Source: CAZUGA01 sp964619885 (GTDB lineage Bacteria > Pseudomonadota > Gammaproteobacteria > Methylococcales > UBA1147). From it: 55,285 nt of DNA. Within the stretch, counting starts at the first letter, position 1. Each line of letters begins with the position of its first letter. Below are positions 8,553 to 19,500 of the stretch, piece by piece. A program made the translations under genes and the position numbers. Below the pieces are notes generated by a model that was not told the origin of the DNA, searched no databases, and worked only from the letters and a program-made list of their open reading frames with translations. The stretch covers positions 1 through 55,285 of the forward strand of contig CAZUGA010000031.1 of NCBI GenBank assembly GCA_964619885.1. Direction: 5' to 3'.

Positions 8553-9248
8553 ATGTTCGCAATATTTCTAAGTGAGAAAATGGATCCGTTTTACCAAAAT
8601 ATCGCATCCATCCCAACGGTGTTTTTTTCAATAATTCTGGCTGTGATTGTACTGTATTGGTTATTGGCAGTATTAGGAATGGTCGAGATCGATGTGTTGG
8701 ATTTCGATTTTTCTGGGCCCGACGGCGATTTGGAAATGAATATTGAGGGGGCCGACTTATCCACGCCCAACGTATTGGCTGGATTGATGCTCAAATGGGG
8801 GCTATACGGTGTCCCGGTTACGATAATCGTTTCATTTATAGCGTTGTTTGGATGGTTGATTTGTTATTACCTGGTCCATTTCCTGATGGGGTCGGTACCC
8901 GAGGGAATATTGCGCTATGCCGCAAACATAGTGGTCTTGATTGGTGCTTTACACGGAGGGGCGCTGATAACCGCGCTGTTGATCAAGCCGATAAGGCCTT
9001 TGTTCAATAAAACCGAACAAGGCACGCTGCAATCCATACTGGGACAAACCGCAGTAGTTCGAACGACCAAGGTCAACGATAAATTTGGCGAAGCTGTGTT
9101 GGACGATGGTGGCGCTGGACTCATTTTGAAAGTACGTACTTCGAGTGGGGTCGAATTTGTCAAAGGTGACCGAGTGGTTTTGTTTGAGTATGTGCAAGCA
9201 GAAAATTTTTATCGCGTGGTACCCGAGCATGGCGGTCTACCAAATTAA
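8553..9248 (+). CDS. YqiJ-like membrane protein with C-terminal OB-fold domain (DUF1449)
   Basis: An integral membrane protein with about three membrane segments (near residues 15-35, 75-100 and 110-140) and a cytoplasmic OB-like C-terminal domain (LGQTAVVRTTKVNDKFGEAVLDDGGAGLILKV cut here into two recognisable strands, TAVVRTT and GAGLILKVRT). This is the layout of YqiJ, which resembles NfeD partners of flotillins. A GTG at 8520 extends the frame, but the ATG at 8553 has AGAGG six bases upstream; ATG 8580 is another option. It directly precedes the flotillin gene and likely acts with it in the inner membrane. Confidence 0.85.
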   Translation: MFAIFLSEKMDPFYQNIASIPTVFFSIILAVIVLYWLLAVLGMVEIDVLDFDFSGPDGDLEMNIEGADLSTPNVLAGLMLKWGLYGVPVTIIVSFIALFGWLICYYLVHFLMGSVPEGILRYAANIVVLIGALHGGALITALLIKPIRPLFNKTEQGTLQSILGQTAVVRTTKVNDKFGEAVLDDGGAGLILKVRTSSGVEFVKGDRVVLFEYVQAENFYRVVPEHGGLPN

Positions 9249-9343
9249 AACTATCGAATTCGTCCTTAAAGGCAAACTAATCACGAAGTTTGTGACTAGA
9301 ATTTAGTAGAAGAATTTTTGAATCCTACAAAGTGGAGTAAATT

Positions 9344-11218
9344 ATGGCGGATTTATCCGTGTTAATGCCGATATTGACCGGAGTTGCGATGTTTTTGGTC
9401 TTCTTGTTGGGCCTGGCTGGGTTATTCAAGGCTTTTTATTTCAAAGTGGCTCAAGGCACTGCTTTGATCGTCAACGACATGAGTTCCAAACCCAAGGTTC
9501 ATTTTACCGGTGCTCTAGTGTATCCAATCATCTACAAACGGGAATTGATGAAAATTTCATTGATTACCTTGGAAGTGGATAGACGTGGTAGTGACGGTTT
9601 GATCTGTGCAGACAATATGCGGGCTGATATTACCGTTGCTTTCTATCTACGGGTGAACGAAACGGCTGAAGATGTGCTTAAGGTAGCGAAGTCGATTGGG
9701 GCTGATCGCGCGTCTGACAAAGATGCGGTAAACGAGTTGTTTGCGGCTAAATTCTCCGAAGCCTTAAAAACCGTAGGCAAGCAGATCGAATTTGTACAGT
9801 TGTTTGAAAACAGGCAGAAGTTTCGCGACCAAATTATCGAAGTTATCGGTGATGATCTGAATGGTTATGTGCTCGAAGATGTTGCGATCGATTATTTGGA
9901 ACAAACCCCGAAAGCATCATTAGACCCCAGTAATATTCTGGATGCGGAAGGTATTAAGAAGATTACCGAATTGACCGCTATGCAGAATGTGCGTACCAAC
10001 ATTTTGGAACGGGACGAGCAACTAGCAATAAAAAAGAAAAATGTAGAGACCAAAGAAGCGATGTTGGAGTTGGAACGCCAGCAGGCCGATGCCGAGGCAA
10101 GACAGCAACGTGAGGTGCTAACAATCCGTGCCCGCGAAGAGGCTGAAACCAAACGAATCCAGGAGGAAGAGCGCCAAAAAGCGCAGGGCGCGACGATACT
10201 GGTGGATCAGGATCTTGCCGTGCAAACTGAGAAACAACAACGTGAAATAGAAGTTGCCGAGCAAAATCGGCAGCGTGCGGTTGCCATCGAGGAAGAAAAG
10301 GTCACGCGCGCCCGGGATCTGGAAATCGTTGCCCGCAAACGGGATGTTGAATTACAAACCATAGAAGCCGAAAAGGCGGTTGAAATCGAGAAAAAAGAAA
10401 TTGCCAATGTCATCCGAGAACGTGTCATGGTTGACAAAACGGTTGCAATCGAGGAAGAAAACATAAACGAAGTCCGCGAAGTATCCGATGCGGACCGCAA
10501 AAGACAGGTGCAGGTGCTGGCAGCCACGGCGGAGGCCGAGGAGGAAAAGGTCAAGCAAGTCAAGGCTGCCGAAGCCGAAGAGTTAGCGGCAAAACACAAA
10601 TCGATCGAAATTACCACGTTGGCCCAAGCCGAGCTGGAAGCGGCAGGTAAGGAAGCCGATGCCAAAAAGAAACTCGCAGACGGCATCCAGGCAGAGCTGG
10701 CCGCATCCGGATTGGCCGAAGCCAAGGTGCTGGAAGCCAAAGCCGACGCGTTGGAAAAAGAAGGCTTGGTCGAAGCCCGGGTTGTCGGCGCAAAAGGCGA
10801 AGCGCAAGCCCAAGCGGAAAAAGACGTTGGTCTGGCCTCGGCCGAGGTTACCCGGGAGCAATTCAAGGCGGAAGCCGACGGTTTGGTCGACAAATTCTCG
10901 GCAATGGGGTCGATGAGCGACCAAGCGCGTAACCACGAAGAGTTTCGTATGAGTTTGGAAACGGCATTTAAAGAAGCTATGGCTTCTATTGAAGCGGGTA
11001 AGGATATCGCCAAAGAAAACGCCGATGTATTGGCTACCGCCTTGGAAAAAGCGCGCATAGACATCGTTGGTGGCGAAGGTCATTTCTTCGATACATTTGC
11101 CAAATCTTTGTCGTTGGGCAAAGCGGTGGACGGTTTGTCGACCAAGAGTAATACCATCAATGCGCTATTGGAGAAGGTATTGGACAGATCTATACGGCGC
11201 GAATCGACAGATGCTTAA
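9344..11218 (+). CDS. yqiK: flotillin-family (YqiK-like) SPFH protein
   Basis: A membrane-anchored scaffold protein. One N-terminal membrane helix (about residues 6-28) is followed by a SPFH/Band 7 domain (about 30-200, with DNMRADITVAFYLRVNE) and a very long Ala/Glu/Lys-rich coiled coil (about 220-500), then a flotillin C-terminal region. The length of 624 residues is at the long end for bacterial flotillins. The start is fixed by GGAG seven bases before ATG. It lies between a YqiJ-like protein and a giant ATPase, 44 bases before the latter, as one probable operon. Flotillins organise membrane microdomains; a link to envelope stress is an inference. Confidence 0.9.
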   Translation: MADLSVLMPILTGVAMFLVFLLGLAGLFKAFYFKVAQGTALIVNDMSSKPKVHFTGALVYPIIYKRELMKISLITLEVDRRGSDGLICADNMRADITVAFYLRVNETAEDVLKVAKSIGADRASDKDAVNELFAAKFSEALKTVGKQIEFVQLFENRQKFRDQIIEVIGDDLNGYVLEDVAIDYLEQTPKASLDPSNILDAEGIKKITELTAMQNVRTNILERDEQLAIKKKNVETKEAMLELERQQADAEARQQREVLTIRAREEAETKRIQEEERQKAQGATILVDQDLAVQTEKQQREIEVAEQNRQRAVAIEEEKVTRARDLEIVARKRDVELQTIEAEKAVEIEKKEIANVIRERVMVDKTVAIEEENINEVREVSDADRKRQVQVLAATAEAEEEKVKQVKAAEAEELAAKHKSIEITTLAQAELEAAGKEADAKKKLADGIQAELAASGLAEAKVLEAKADALEKEGLVEARVVGAKGEAQAQAEKDVGLASAEVTREQFKAEADGLVDKFSAMGSMSDQARNHEEFRMSLETAFKEAMASIEAGKDIAKENADVLATALEKARIDIVGGEGHFFDTFAKSLSLGKAVDGLSTKSNTINALLEKVLDRSIRRESTDA

Positions 11219-11262
11219 ATTGCTGCGCAGATAGCACAATCGATTCAATGACGGCATAGATT

Positions 11263-14200
11263 ATGGCGGATAACGGTGTAGCCGACAGTATTGTTGATAG
11301 TGCGGTTGCCGAAGGGGGTGCCTACGAAATAATCCGCAAGCGGCTGCTAGAGCAGAGCGAGTCACTGGCTACAAATACGCGCAAGCTAAATGAGGCCCGT
11401 TTGGCTGAATTCGGGAGTACAGAAATGGCCTTGCAGGGCCGTGTGCGCGTACGAACTGAAAATAATTGTGTTGCCCGCGACATTGTCCAGGCGGGTAATT
11501 TCATGTTGTTCGGCTACAACGTCTTTATTGGTTTAAAAAGAGAAATCAAAGTTTCGGACGTTTTCTCACTGTTTCGTCTTGATCAGGGACCCGACGGCTA
11601 TGAAATGGTCGACCTGTCGATTGACGGAAGTTTTCTGGATTGTCCTGGTTTTTCGGACGACTTTTGCGAGTTATACCGTTATTACAAGCATGCCCGCTTA
11701 CTTGAACTAACGGTTAAGGATGGAAAATTACTTGCAGGTTTTCAAATCGGTGAACGGCTTGAGGATATTCGTGTTTTCCGCTGGTCGGTTTCCGCAGACG
11801 GTAATTCAGTCAGCTATATCGATAATCGTGGGGAGCGGGATATCCAGCTGCCACCCACATTTGATTTTGAGTGGATTAGTAGCGGCCGCGATGACGCCGT
11901 TCACGGCCGCCATCCACACGTCAATATTTTGGATACGTTGTTTGTTGAAACCATCGCTGGTGATTTGACTATAAAGATAGAGAACAATACTGAAGATGGC
12001 CTGGGTATTTATAGTGAGCCGGTCGAGGACCAAACTCAGTCGTTGGACGATGCCGATATTGACTACGCAGCAGTTGGTAATCTAATTTTACTGAGAATCC
12101 GGCCGTATCGTGAGCAGATTTGGCGACATTTGGTTTTTAATCGGATTAACCACGATGTTTTGCGGATCGACGCCATCGGTGATTCTTGTGTTCAGCTGCC
12201 CGAAGATCATGGAATTATTTTTCCAGGCGGGTATTACCTGCAAAGTGGCGAATACAAGACTTTCGATGATAATAACCCCGGTTTCAAATTCAAGCGCAGT
12301 ATTCGTTCCCCCAATGGGGAGGATGTACTGCAAATTTTTTATGAACCCGAACAGGGATTATTGGGGCTATTTCCGTACAGCATGATCGAGAAAAACTTAC
12401 TAAATCCGCTTTACGGTCACGGTTATGCGCTATTCGAAGATGGTACTTTGGTCATTTTTTCCGCGGAAGAAGAGCCAACACGTATTCATTCGATGCAAAT
12501 CTGGCATACACCGTACATGAGCCCGGAGCACGCGAGTAGCGTGCCGCCAAGTTCGACTTTCATTGGTCGGATAGGTAATGCTGATTTGGTTCGTGGCGTG
12601 TCGGATTTGTTCGGTCTTTGCCGAATAATCGATGACCAATCGGTATCGGTTCAGCTTTACCAGGAAATTAGTCGTATCGCGAATAAGATGACCGATTCGC
12701 ACTACTGGATAGACGACGAGCAGATGCATGGTATCGGCGAATTATTGAAGGACATCTCTGCCACCTCCGAGCTCGTTATTGACGAATTTGAAAAGGTTGA
12801 AAGCATCCAGCGGCAATCGTCGCAGGCTATGGTTGGTGCGGAACGTGATCAAGCCCGAATTGTACATAGTAGTCGGGCCGAAGACTTTGAATCTGTGGAG
12901 GACTATGTTGTTGCTTTGGATAAACTGCGGCATCAGAAAGGCCATCTGGCGACATTGAAGTCTTACCGGTACATCGATGTGCCACGTATCACCGAACTGG
13001 AACTTGAGCTGGATGATTCGGAACAAACGCTCAACCAGAAAACTGGCGAATTTCTAAGTGCTGGAGATGCATTACAGCCATACTTGGGCAAAATAGACGA
13101 ATTGGACCGACAGGTGGAGGAAGCCGAAACCAACGCCGTCTTACAGCCCTTGGTCGAAACGATTGGGACCACTGCGGCTGGCCTTGATCTACTGTCGGAA
13201 TTGATAGCGACTCTAAAAATAGAAGATACCACGGTTAGAACGCAGATTATCGATTCGATCTCAAACGTATACGCAAAACTTAATCAAACTAAGGCCAACG
13301 CGGTTCACAAACAGAAAAGCTTGGGATCCGAAGAGGCCACGGCCCAGTTCGCGTCTCAATTCAAACTTTTTTCATTGAGTATTACCAATGCATTGGGGAT
13401 TGCCACAACACCGGAAAGATGTGATGAACAATTGTCCCGTTTGTTGGTGCGGTTGGAAGAATTGGACGCGCAGTTTAGTGCCTACGATCGATTTATGGCA
13501 GATATCATGGATAAGCGTGAAGAGATTTACGAATCCTTTGAAACGCATAAACAACAGCTGTTGGACGATCGGCAGCGTAGAGCTCAATCGGTCAATGACG
13601 CGGCGTTTCGGATTCTTTCGAACATTGAAAAGCGCTCGCTAAAGTTCGATCAAATCGACGATTTAAATGCATATTTTGCCGCGGATGCACTGGTATTGAA
13701 GATACATGAGTCCGTAGAAAAACTCAGGCAATTGGATAACGCAGTGAAAGCGGATGATCTTGATGCTCGATTCAAAGCGATCAAGCAACAGTCCTTGAGG
13801 GCACTGCGCGATAAAACCGATATCTACGAAAATGGCGGCGATGTTATTAAGTTAGGACCGCGCCATAAATTCAGTGTTAACAGGCAAGAACTCGGTCTGA
13901 CGATTATTCCTCGTTCTAAGAAACTGTATCTGCATATCACCGGGACGGATTATTTCGCGCCGGTTGACGACCCTGCATTGTCTAGCTTGAGCGAATATTG
14001 GGATATGTCGCTGGAGTCGGAAAGCCCTGAAGTCTATCGTGCCGAATACTTAGCCCACCTAATATTACAATTCGCGGAAACTGGGCAACAGGCACTGTCG
14101 CTGGATCAATTGAGCCAAGCCGCGCAAGACGGTGAGGCTATGACCGCAATTGTGCGTAAATTTGCCGCTCCTCGTTACAAAGAAGGCTACCAAAAAGGAA

Positions 14201-16539
14201 TCCACGATCACGATGCCGCAAAACTTTTGCAAGCAATTGTGCCGTTGCGGGAAAGCGCCGATTTGCTTCGCGTTACGCCATTGCCGCGAGCACTTGCACA
14301 AACTTTCTGGGCTAATCGGAACGCAATATCGGATTTGGCAGATATCCATGAAACATGGATTAGCCGTGCTTGTGCCGCCGCGCAACTCCAATCTGTTTTT
14401 GCCAGTGCCAAAGCAACCCAATTATTGGTTGCAGAAGTTCAACGTACAATTGAACAATTTCTGCAGCAACATCCTATCGAAACAGGTCTAAGTGATGTTA
14501 TCCAGTGCGCTCGCTATCTGGTGGACGAGCTGGGTCGAGAACGCGTTGCCTTCATCGGAAGTAAATACGCACAGCAGTTAATTGATGAATTCAAACGCAG
14601 TCTGGACGATGCATCCTGGCGCAAATTCCAAGCAGCCTTGGGTAATTTGAAGGGTCAAATCGCTCAGCGTTGGAATTTGACCGAAGCTTGGTTGAATGCA
14701 CTGACTAAACGCAAAGGTTTGGAGGCGCTTTCGCGCTATATACCGGAAGCGATCGCGATGATAAATGCGGAAGATCGTTTGGATCGCCGGACCACCCAAG
14801 CAGATCTGGAGTTACGGGTTTCAGGGTTGCTGGGTGAACATGAATCGATCGAAAAACGTGATTTGGCGTTTTCCTTGGATACGTTTATAAATCGACTCGA
14901 GAACCATCAACATGTGGTCATTCCAGAATATCGACGCTACCTGAGTCTACGTCAATCAGTTATCGAAAAACAACGGCAAGAATTGCGCTTGGATGAGTTT
15001 ACCGCCAAGCCACTCAGTTCGTTTGTGCGTAACCGTTTGATCAACGAGGTCTATCTGCCTGTTATTGGAGACAATTTTGCCAAGCAGATGGGAACCGTTG
15101 GTGCGAGTAAGCGTACCGATTTGATGGGCTTGCTGATGATGATATCGCCGCCCGGTTATGGTAAGACCACGTTAATGGAATACGTCGCCAACCGTTTGGG
15201 ATTGATTTTTATGAAAATCAATTGTCCCTCGCTGGGTCATGACGTGGATTCTCTAGATCCCGATCAATCACCCAACGCGACTGCCGCTCAAGAACTCAGA
15301 AAATTGAATCTTGCGCTTGAAATGGGTAGCAACGTGATGTTGTATTTGGACGATATACAGCATACCAATCCTGAATTTTTACAGAAATTTATTTCGCTAT
15401 GTGATGGGACGCGTCGAATAGAAGGTGTCTGGAAAGGGATTACCAAAACTTATGATATGCGGGGCAAGAAATTTTGCGTAGTCATGGCTGGAAATCCGTA
15501 TACCGAATCGGGTCAGCTATTTAAAATTCCCGATATGCTGGCCAATCGTGCCGATATCTATAATTTGGGGGATATTCTTGATGGTCGGGACGAGCAGTTC
15601 GCTCTGAGTTATATAGAAAACAGTTTAACGTCGAATGCGATTCTGGCACCGTTAGCGACCCGTGAAATGGCTGATGTATACAAATTTGTTGATATGGCCA
15701 AAGGTGTGGATGTCGCGATCACCGATTTGAGTCACCAATATAGTGCTGCTGAGGTCACTGAAATTATCGGGGTACTGGGTAAACTTTTGGAGATACAACG
15801 ACGGGTACTTAAAGTTAATCAAGCCTACATTGCTTCCGCGGCACAGGACGACAAATACCGGACCGAGCCGGAATTTAAATTGCAGGGTAGCTACCGCAAT
15901 ATGAATAAAATGGCGGAAAAAGTATCCGCGGTTATGAACACCAAAGAGTTGTTGCAGATGATATCTGACCATTATTTAGGTGAAGCGCAACTCCTGACAT
16001 CAGGTGCGGAACACAATTTGTTGAAACTTGCTCAATTGCGCGGAAATGTTACGGATCAAGAACAACAACGTTGGGACGCGATAGTTAAAGATTTTTTGCG
16101 CAATAAGTCAATGGGGGGAGACGATGCGGATTCTGTGACCCGAGTTGCTAACCAATTGGCTATGGTTACTGAGCATCTTGGGTCTATCCATGAGGCGATT
16201 GATAGCGACACGCTATTAATTGATCCGATGTTGCAAATTAGCAGTCAATTGGAAGCCTTGCATAAGGAAATTCTTGGTATGCAAATGGACGTTAAAGTCA
16301 TTAACCAACCATCGGCGGCGTTAGAAGGGGCGATGGAAAATATGGCGAAAACGATCGAAACCAGTTTTATGCCGGTGGTCGCGTCGATGAACAAAAAAAT
16401 CGATCTCGATTTGACTATATTGCGCAAAGTTTCTGAATTGTCCGGGGATCTTAATGCGTATAAGAAAAAATTCGGGCAAGTGGAAACAAAATCCGCAACG
16501 ATTGAAAGATCTAACATCGATCGGCCTGATGACATTTGA
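11263..16539 (+). CDS. giant AAA+ ATPase annotated as DNA repair ATPase (DUF3686-type)
   Basis: A 1758-residue cytoplasmic protein. The N-terminal half is beta-rich followed by long coiled-coil stretches (about residues 520-850). A single AAA+ core lies at about residues 1285-1500: Walker A PPGYGKTT near 1297, Walker B VMLYLDDIQH near 1360, and a sensor-like VVMAGNPYTESG. The C-terminal part contains further helical segments. Proteins of this size and layout are commonly labelled DNA repair ATPase, and they recur beside YqiJ/flotillin genes; a repair role is not established by the sequence. One intact frame with no frameshift. It may remodel membrane or flotillin assemblies, as an inference from neighbours. 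Confidence 0.85.
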   Translation: MADNGVADSIVDSAVAEGGAYEIIRKRLLEQSESLATNTRKLNEARLAEFGSTEMALQGRVRVRTENNCVARDIVQAGNFMLFGYNVFIGLKREIKVSDVFSLFRLDQGPDGYEMVDLSIDGSFLDCPGFSDDFCELYRYYKHARLLELTVKDGKLLAGFQIGERLEDIRVFRWSVSADGNSVSYIDNRGERDIQLPPTFDFEWISSGRDDAVHGRHPHVNILDTLFVETIAGDLTIKIENNTEDGLGIYSEPVEDQTQSLDDADIDYAAVGNLILLRIRPYREQIWRHLVFNRINHDVLRIDAIGDSCVQLPEDHGIIFPGGYYLQSGEYKTFDDNNPGFKFKRSIRSPNGEDVLQIFYEPEQGLLGLFPYSMIEKNLLNPLYGHGYALFEDGTLVIFSAEEEPTRIHSMQIWHTPYMSPEHASSVPPSSTFIGRIGNADLVRGVSDLFGLCRIIDDQSVSVQLYQEISRIANKMTDSHYWIDDEQMHGIGELLKDISATSELVIDEFEKVESIQRQSSQAMVGAERDQARIVHSSRAEDFESVEDYVVALDKLRHQKGHLATLKSYRYIDVPRITELELELDDSEQTLNQKTGEFLSAGDALQPYLGKIDELDRQVEEAETNAVLQPLVETIGTTAAGLDLLSELIATLKIEDTTVRTQIIDSISNVYAKLNQTKANAVHKQKSLGSEEATAQFASQFKLFSLSITNALGIATTPERCDEQLSRLLVRLEELDAQFSAYDRFMADIMDKREEIYESFETHKQQLLDDRQRRAQSVNDAAFRILSNIEKRSLKFDQIDDLNAYFAADALVLKIHESVEKLRQLDNAVKADDLDARFKAIKQQSLRALRDKTDIYENGGDVIKLGPRHKFSVNRQELGLTIIPRSKKLYLHITGTDYFAPVDDPALSSLSEYWDMSLESESPEVYRAEYLAHLILQFAETGQQALSLDQLSQAAQDGEAMTAIVRKFAAPRYKEGYQKGIHDHDAAKLLQAIVPLRESADLLRVTPLPRALAQTFWANRNAISDLADIHETWISRACAAAQLQSVFASAKATQLLVAEVQRTIEQFLQQHPIETGLSDVIQCARYLVDELGRERVAFIGSKYAQQLIDEFKRSLDDASWRKFQAALGNLKGQIAQRWNLTEAWLNALTKRKGLEALSRYIPEAIAMINAEDRLDRRTTQADLELRVSGLLGEHESIEKRDLAFSLDTFINRLENHQHVVIPEYRRYLSLRQSVIEKQRQELRLDEFTAKPLSSFVRNRLINEVYLPVIGDNFAKQMGTVGASKRTDLMGLLMMISPPGYGKTTLMEYVANRLGLIFMKINCPSLGHDVDSLDPDQSPNATAAQELRKLNLALEMGSNVMLYLDDIQHTNPEFLQKFISLCDGTRRIEGVWKGITKTYDMRGKKFCVVMAGNPYTESGQLFKIPDMLANRADIYNLGDILDGRDEQFALSYIENSLTSNAILAPLATREMADVYKFVDMAKGVDVAITDLSHQYSAAEVTEIIGVLGKLLEIQRRVLKVNQAYIASAAQDDKYRTEPEFKLQGSYRNMNKMAEKVSAVMNTKELLQMISDHYLGEAQLLTSGAEHNLLKLAQLRGNVTDQEQQRWDAIVKDFLRNKSMGGDDADSVTRVANQLAMVTEHLGSIHEAIDSDTLLIDPMLQISSQLEALHKEILGMQMDVKVINQPSAALEGAMENMAKTIETSFMPVVASMNKKIDLDLTILRKVSELSGDLNAYKKKFGQVETKSATIERSNIDRPDDI

Positions 16540-16597
16540 TCCCAAAGAGGGATTTAGCGTTAGTACGATCAGGTTCTGTTGGTCTTTAATAGAAGAT

Positions 16598-19500
16598 CTA
16601 AAAATTCCTCACACAGTTATAGGTTTCGCCGATTCGAGGTCCGGTATCGACAACTTCAAAGTCCCTTATATCAATTGGCCGGGCACCAGAAGTGCGATCG
16701 AATACCCTGGAGTTGATTCCAAGGTCTGTCCATTTGGTTGTCGTGTATTGATCGGACGTGGCGGTTAGTGCGATGTTTCCGCCGTCTGATAATGCGATGC
16801 CGTAGCGTTTCATAGTGTTGATGAGCACGCGTGTGGCCGGGTTATAGCCGGCGGTAGGAAAATTGGCGCGTAGTCGTAACCGCGCGCCATATGCGACAGA
16901 ATTTTTCGGCCCGCTTGGTGCACCCGCATGACTCGCCGGCCGGACGTACAAACGGCCATTTACGCCCCCCAGACTTGAATCGCTGGCCATACGTGAATTG
17001 GGTAATATAAAGCGGATTGCGTGTCCGAGATCACCGCCGCCGCTTGGGTTTTTGTTTAATGCGTTCTTTATTTCGTCCGCGTTCCACAGCAGGGGTTCAA
17101 TCGGGAATCCCGCGGCATCGGCACTGGTGCAATGATCACCACGGCCCGAAGCAGGGTAATTTTTATTTAGGTCCCATATAGCTAAAATGCGGGTCTGAAG
17201 TTTTCCGCCTGATCTTGTCGATTGATAAGTTTCATAAAGCGTGTTGCCTTGCTTCACAATGTAATGACAATCGTTATTATCAATATTACAGGTCATGCTA
17301 TTCGAGCCCTCTATCGACGCACCTGCTGGAACTGGGATTTTTGTTCCTATGGGTTCAGAGTCCGGTAAGTAAAAACCGAACTTGTTTGCTGCAACGGGTA
17401 ATTTGGGAGCGCCCGCTGAAGCATGCACTACTTTTATCCCGAAATCGATTTGCATTCGGCCCAGCCCAAATCCGCCAAGCTGGGCTAGTTTTGAGATTTG
17501 GTTCGCGGATTTTGTGTGGAGCGGTGCCGTAGCGATCTTTTTTTTCCACCAATGGGTTGGGCCAGGCGGGGGTGGTGGCGGTGGTGTGGAGCCCGTTGTT
17601 ACAAGACGGACGGCATCCGCGTTGACCACACCGGTTACCCGCCTTAACTCGATGTAAGCTGCAGATCCCGGTTTAAACGGATAAGTACCCAAAAGATTCC
17701 ATCGACCACCGAGAGAACTATTGCGCTGATTGACGGTTACTGTATCCGTACCGCCGGTGTGTCGGATTACGTAGGGCGCCTTGGTCGCGCGCTTATTGTG
17801 GTAGGTCCACCACGCATAGACTTTGTGGCTTCCGTTAGAGGCTATCGTCGGTGTCCAACGGAATGTCGCTTTATTAGAGCTGTATTCCGAATTTGCACCC
17901 CAAGGATTCGGGCCTGCGGAAACTTTCCATTGCCCGGTTGACGACGTATTTGCCTGGTCGCGGTTATCGATAACTATTTCGTTGGTTCGTGAAACGGGCT
18001 CAAAACGGATTGCGTCTGCACTGACGACACCAGATATCCTGGCGACTTCGACGTATGCGGATGCAGCGTTGAATTGGAACGTGCCCAAATGATTCCATCG
18101 ACCGCCCTGCGAATTGTTTCGCTGATTGACCGTTACTTTCGCCTTTCCGGCCGAGTGTTGTATTGTATAAGGTACATTGGTAGAGCGTTTGCTATGACTC
18201 GTCCACCATGCATAGACCTTATATTTACCATCGGCGGGTAGGTTGGGTCGCCAACGAAATGTCGCGGTTTTAGAACTGTAAACCGAATCTGTTTTCCAGG
18301 GGTTCGGTCTTGAAGAAATTTTCCATAGACCTGTGGATGAAGTGTTGGCTGTATCTCGGTTATCGATTATTATATCGCCAGCCGCGACTTGTGCCGCAAC
18401 GGATTGCGGATGGGACTTTGTCGCATTGATGTCGATCGAAGTGGATATGCTTGTTGTTGATTTAGCAGCGGTTTTTGTGAATGCACTTACAATCTGGAGG
18501 GTATTGTCCTGAAAGATCTTTATTCTGTGTAAGCCGGGGAAATTGATATCGAACTGTGCAAGACCGGATCGTGCAGGGACTAAGCTTTGTTGAGAACCAT
18601 CGACCATTACAAGCCATTGCCGATCGGGATCCAAATCGGCAACATATACTTCGGTTGGCGATTGAGAATCAAGTTCCAATTCGAAGCCGGATTTGAAATA
18701 GCGTAATCGATTGAGTTTATGCAGCCGATTTTGATCGGGGCTCGATTGAAGATGACTTGGTTGTATTGCTACCGGAGTTCCATTGGACTTGAACGGTAAC
18801 CGGCCCGGATCGCCGTTAAAGACAGCCAATACGCTGTCACTTCCTGTGTCTACAAGTACGCCCTGGGCATTTTCACCGGAGTCAGCGTTAACCGCTGAAG
18901 TTGAAGCATCGCTTCCACTGTGTACTATGTTAAGGAATGTTTGCCAGCCTGATTTTTGTTGAGGTATTAAGCGGATCTGATAAGCCAATTCATCGGGGTT
19001 CGATTCGGTCGCAATTCTAGGCGTACGGTCTCTGGAAATTGTACTTTTAAATCGAGAGCTTAGGTAGGAATGTAGGTGGACCGGCTCTCCGTTTCTAGAA
19101 AACCAACTGATCTTGTTATGGTTGGTGTATGGATTAGCGTCTTGCAGATGTAGAATCCAATGGTGCTTCGAATTGGCCGCCTGAATATCGGCTTGGGTTT
19201 CACTGTCGAGAAGATTGAATTCGCTAGCACTTAGTTCAGTCAACGGGTCTGAATTATTCAGACGATCAAACACAATTACGCTGTCCGAATCATCGGAATT
19301 GTGCAAATAAAGATAACTTCGGGTCCATTCATGAATGAGTTCGGGCAAGCTTTCAGGGCCTGGGCTGGGCCCTGTTCTTCCACCGGTACTGCCCACGTGA
19401 TACAGATACGAATCCCCCGATTCGAAGGCAGTCTGTCCTCGTGCTTCATGGGCTGAACCGAGTCCGCCGGATACCAACAAAGTATTGCTATAATCGGCTT

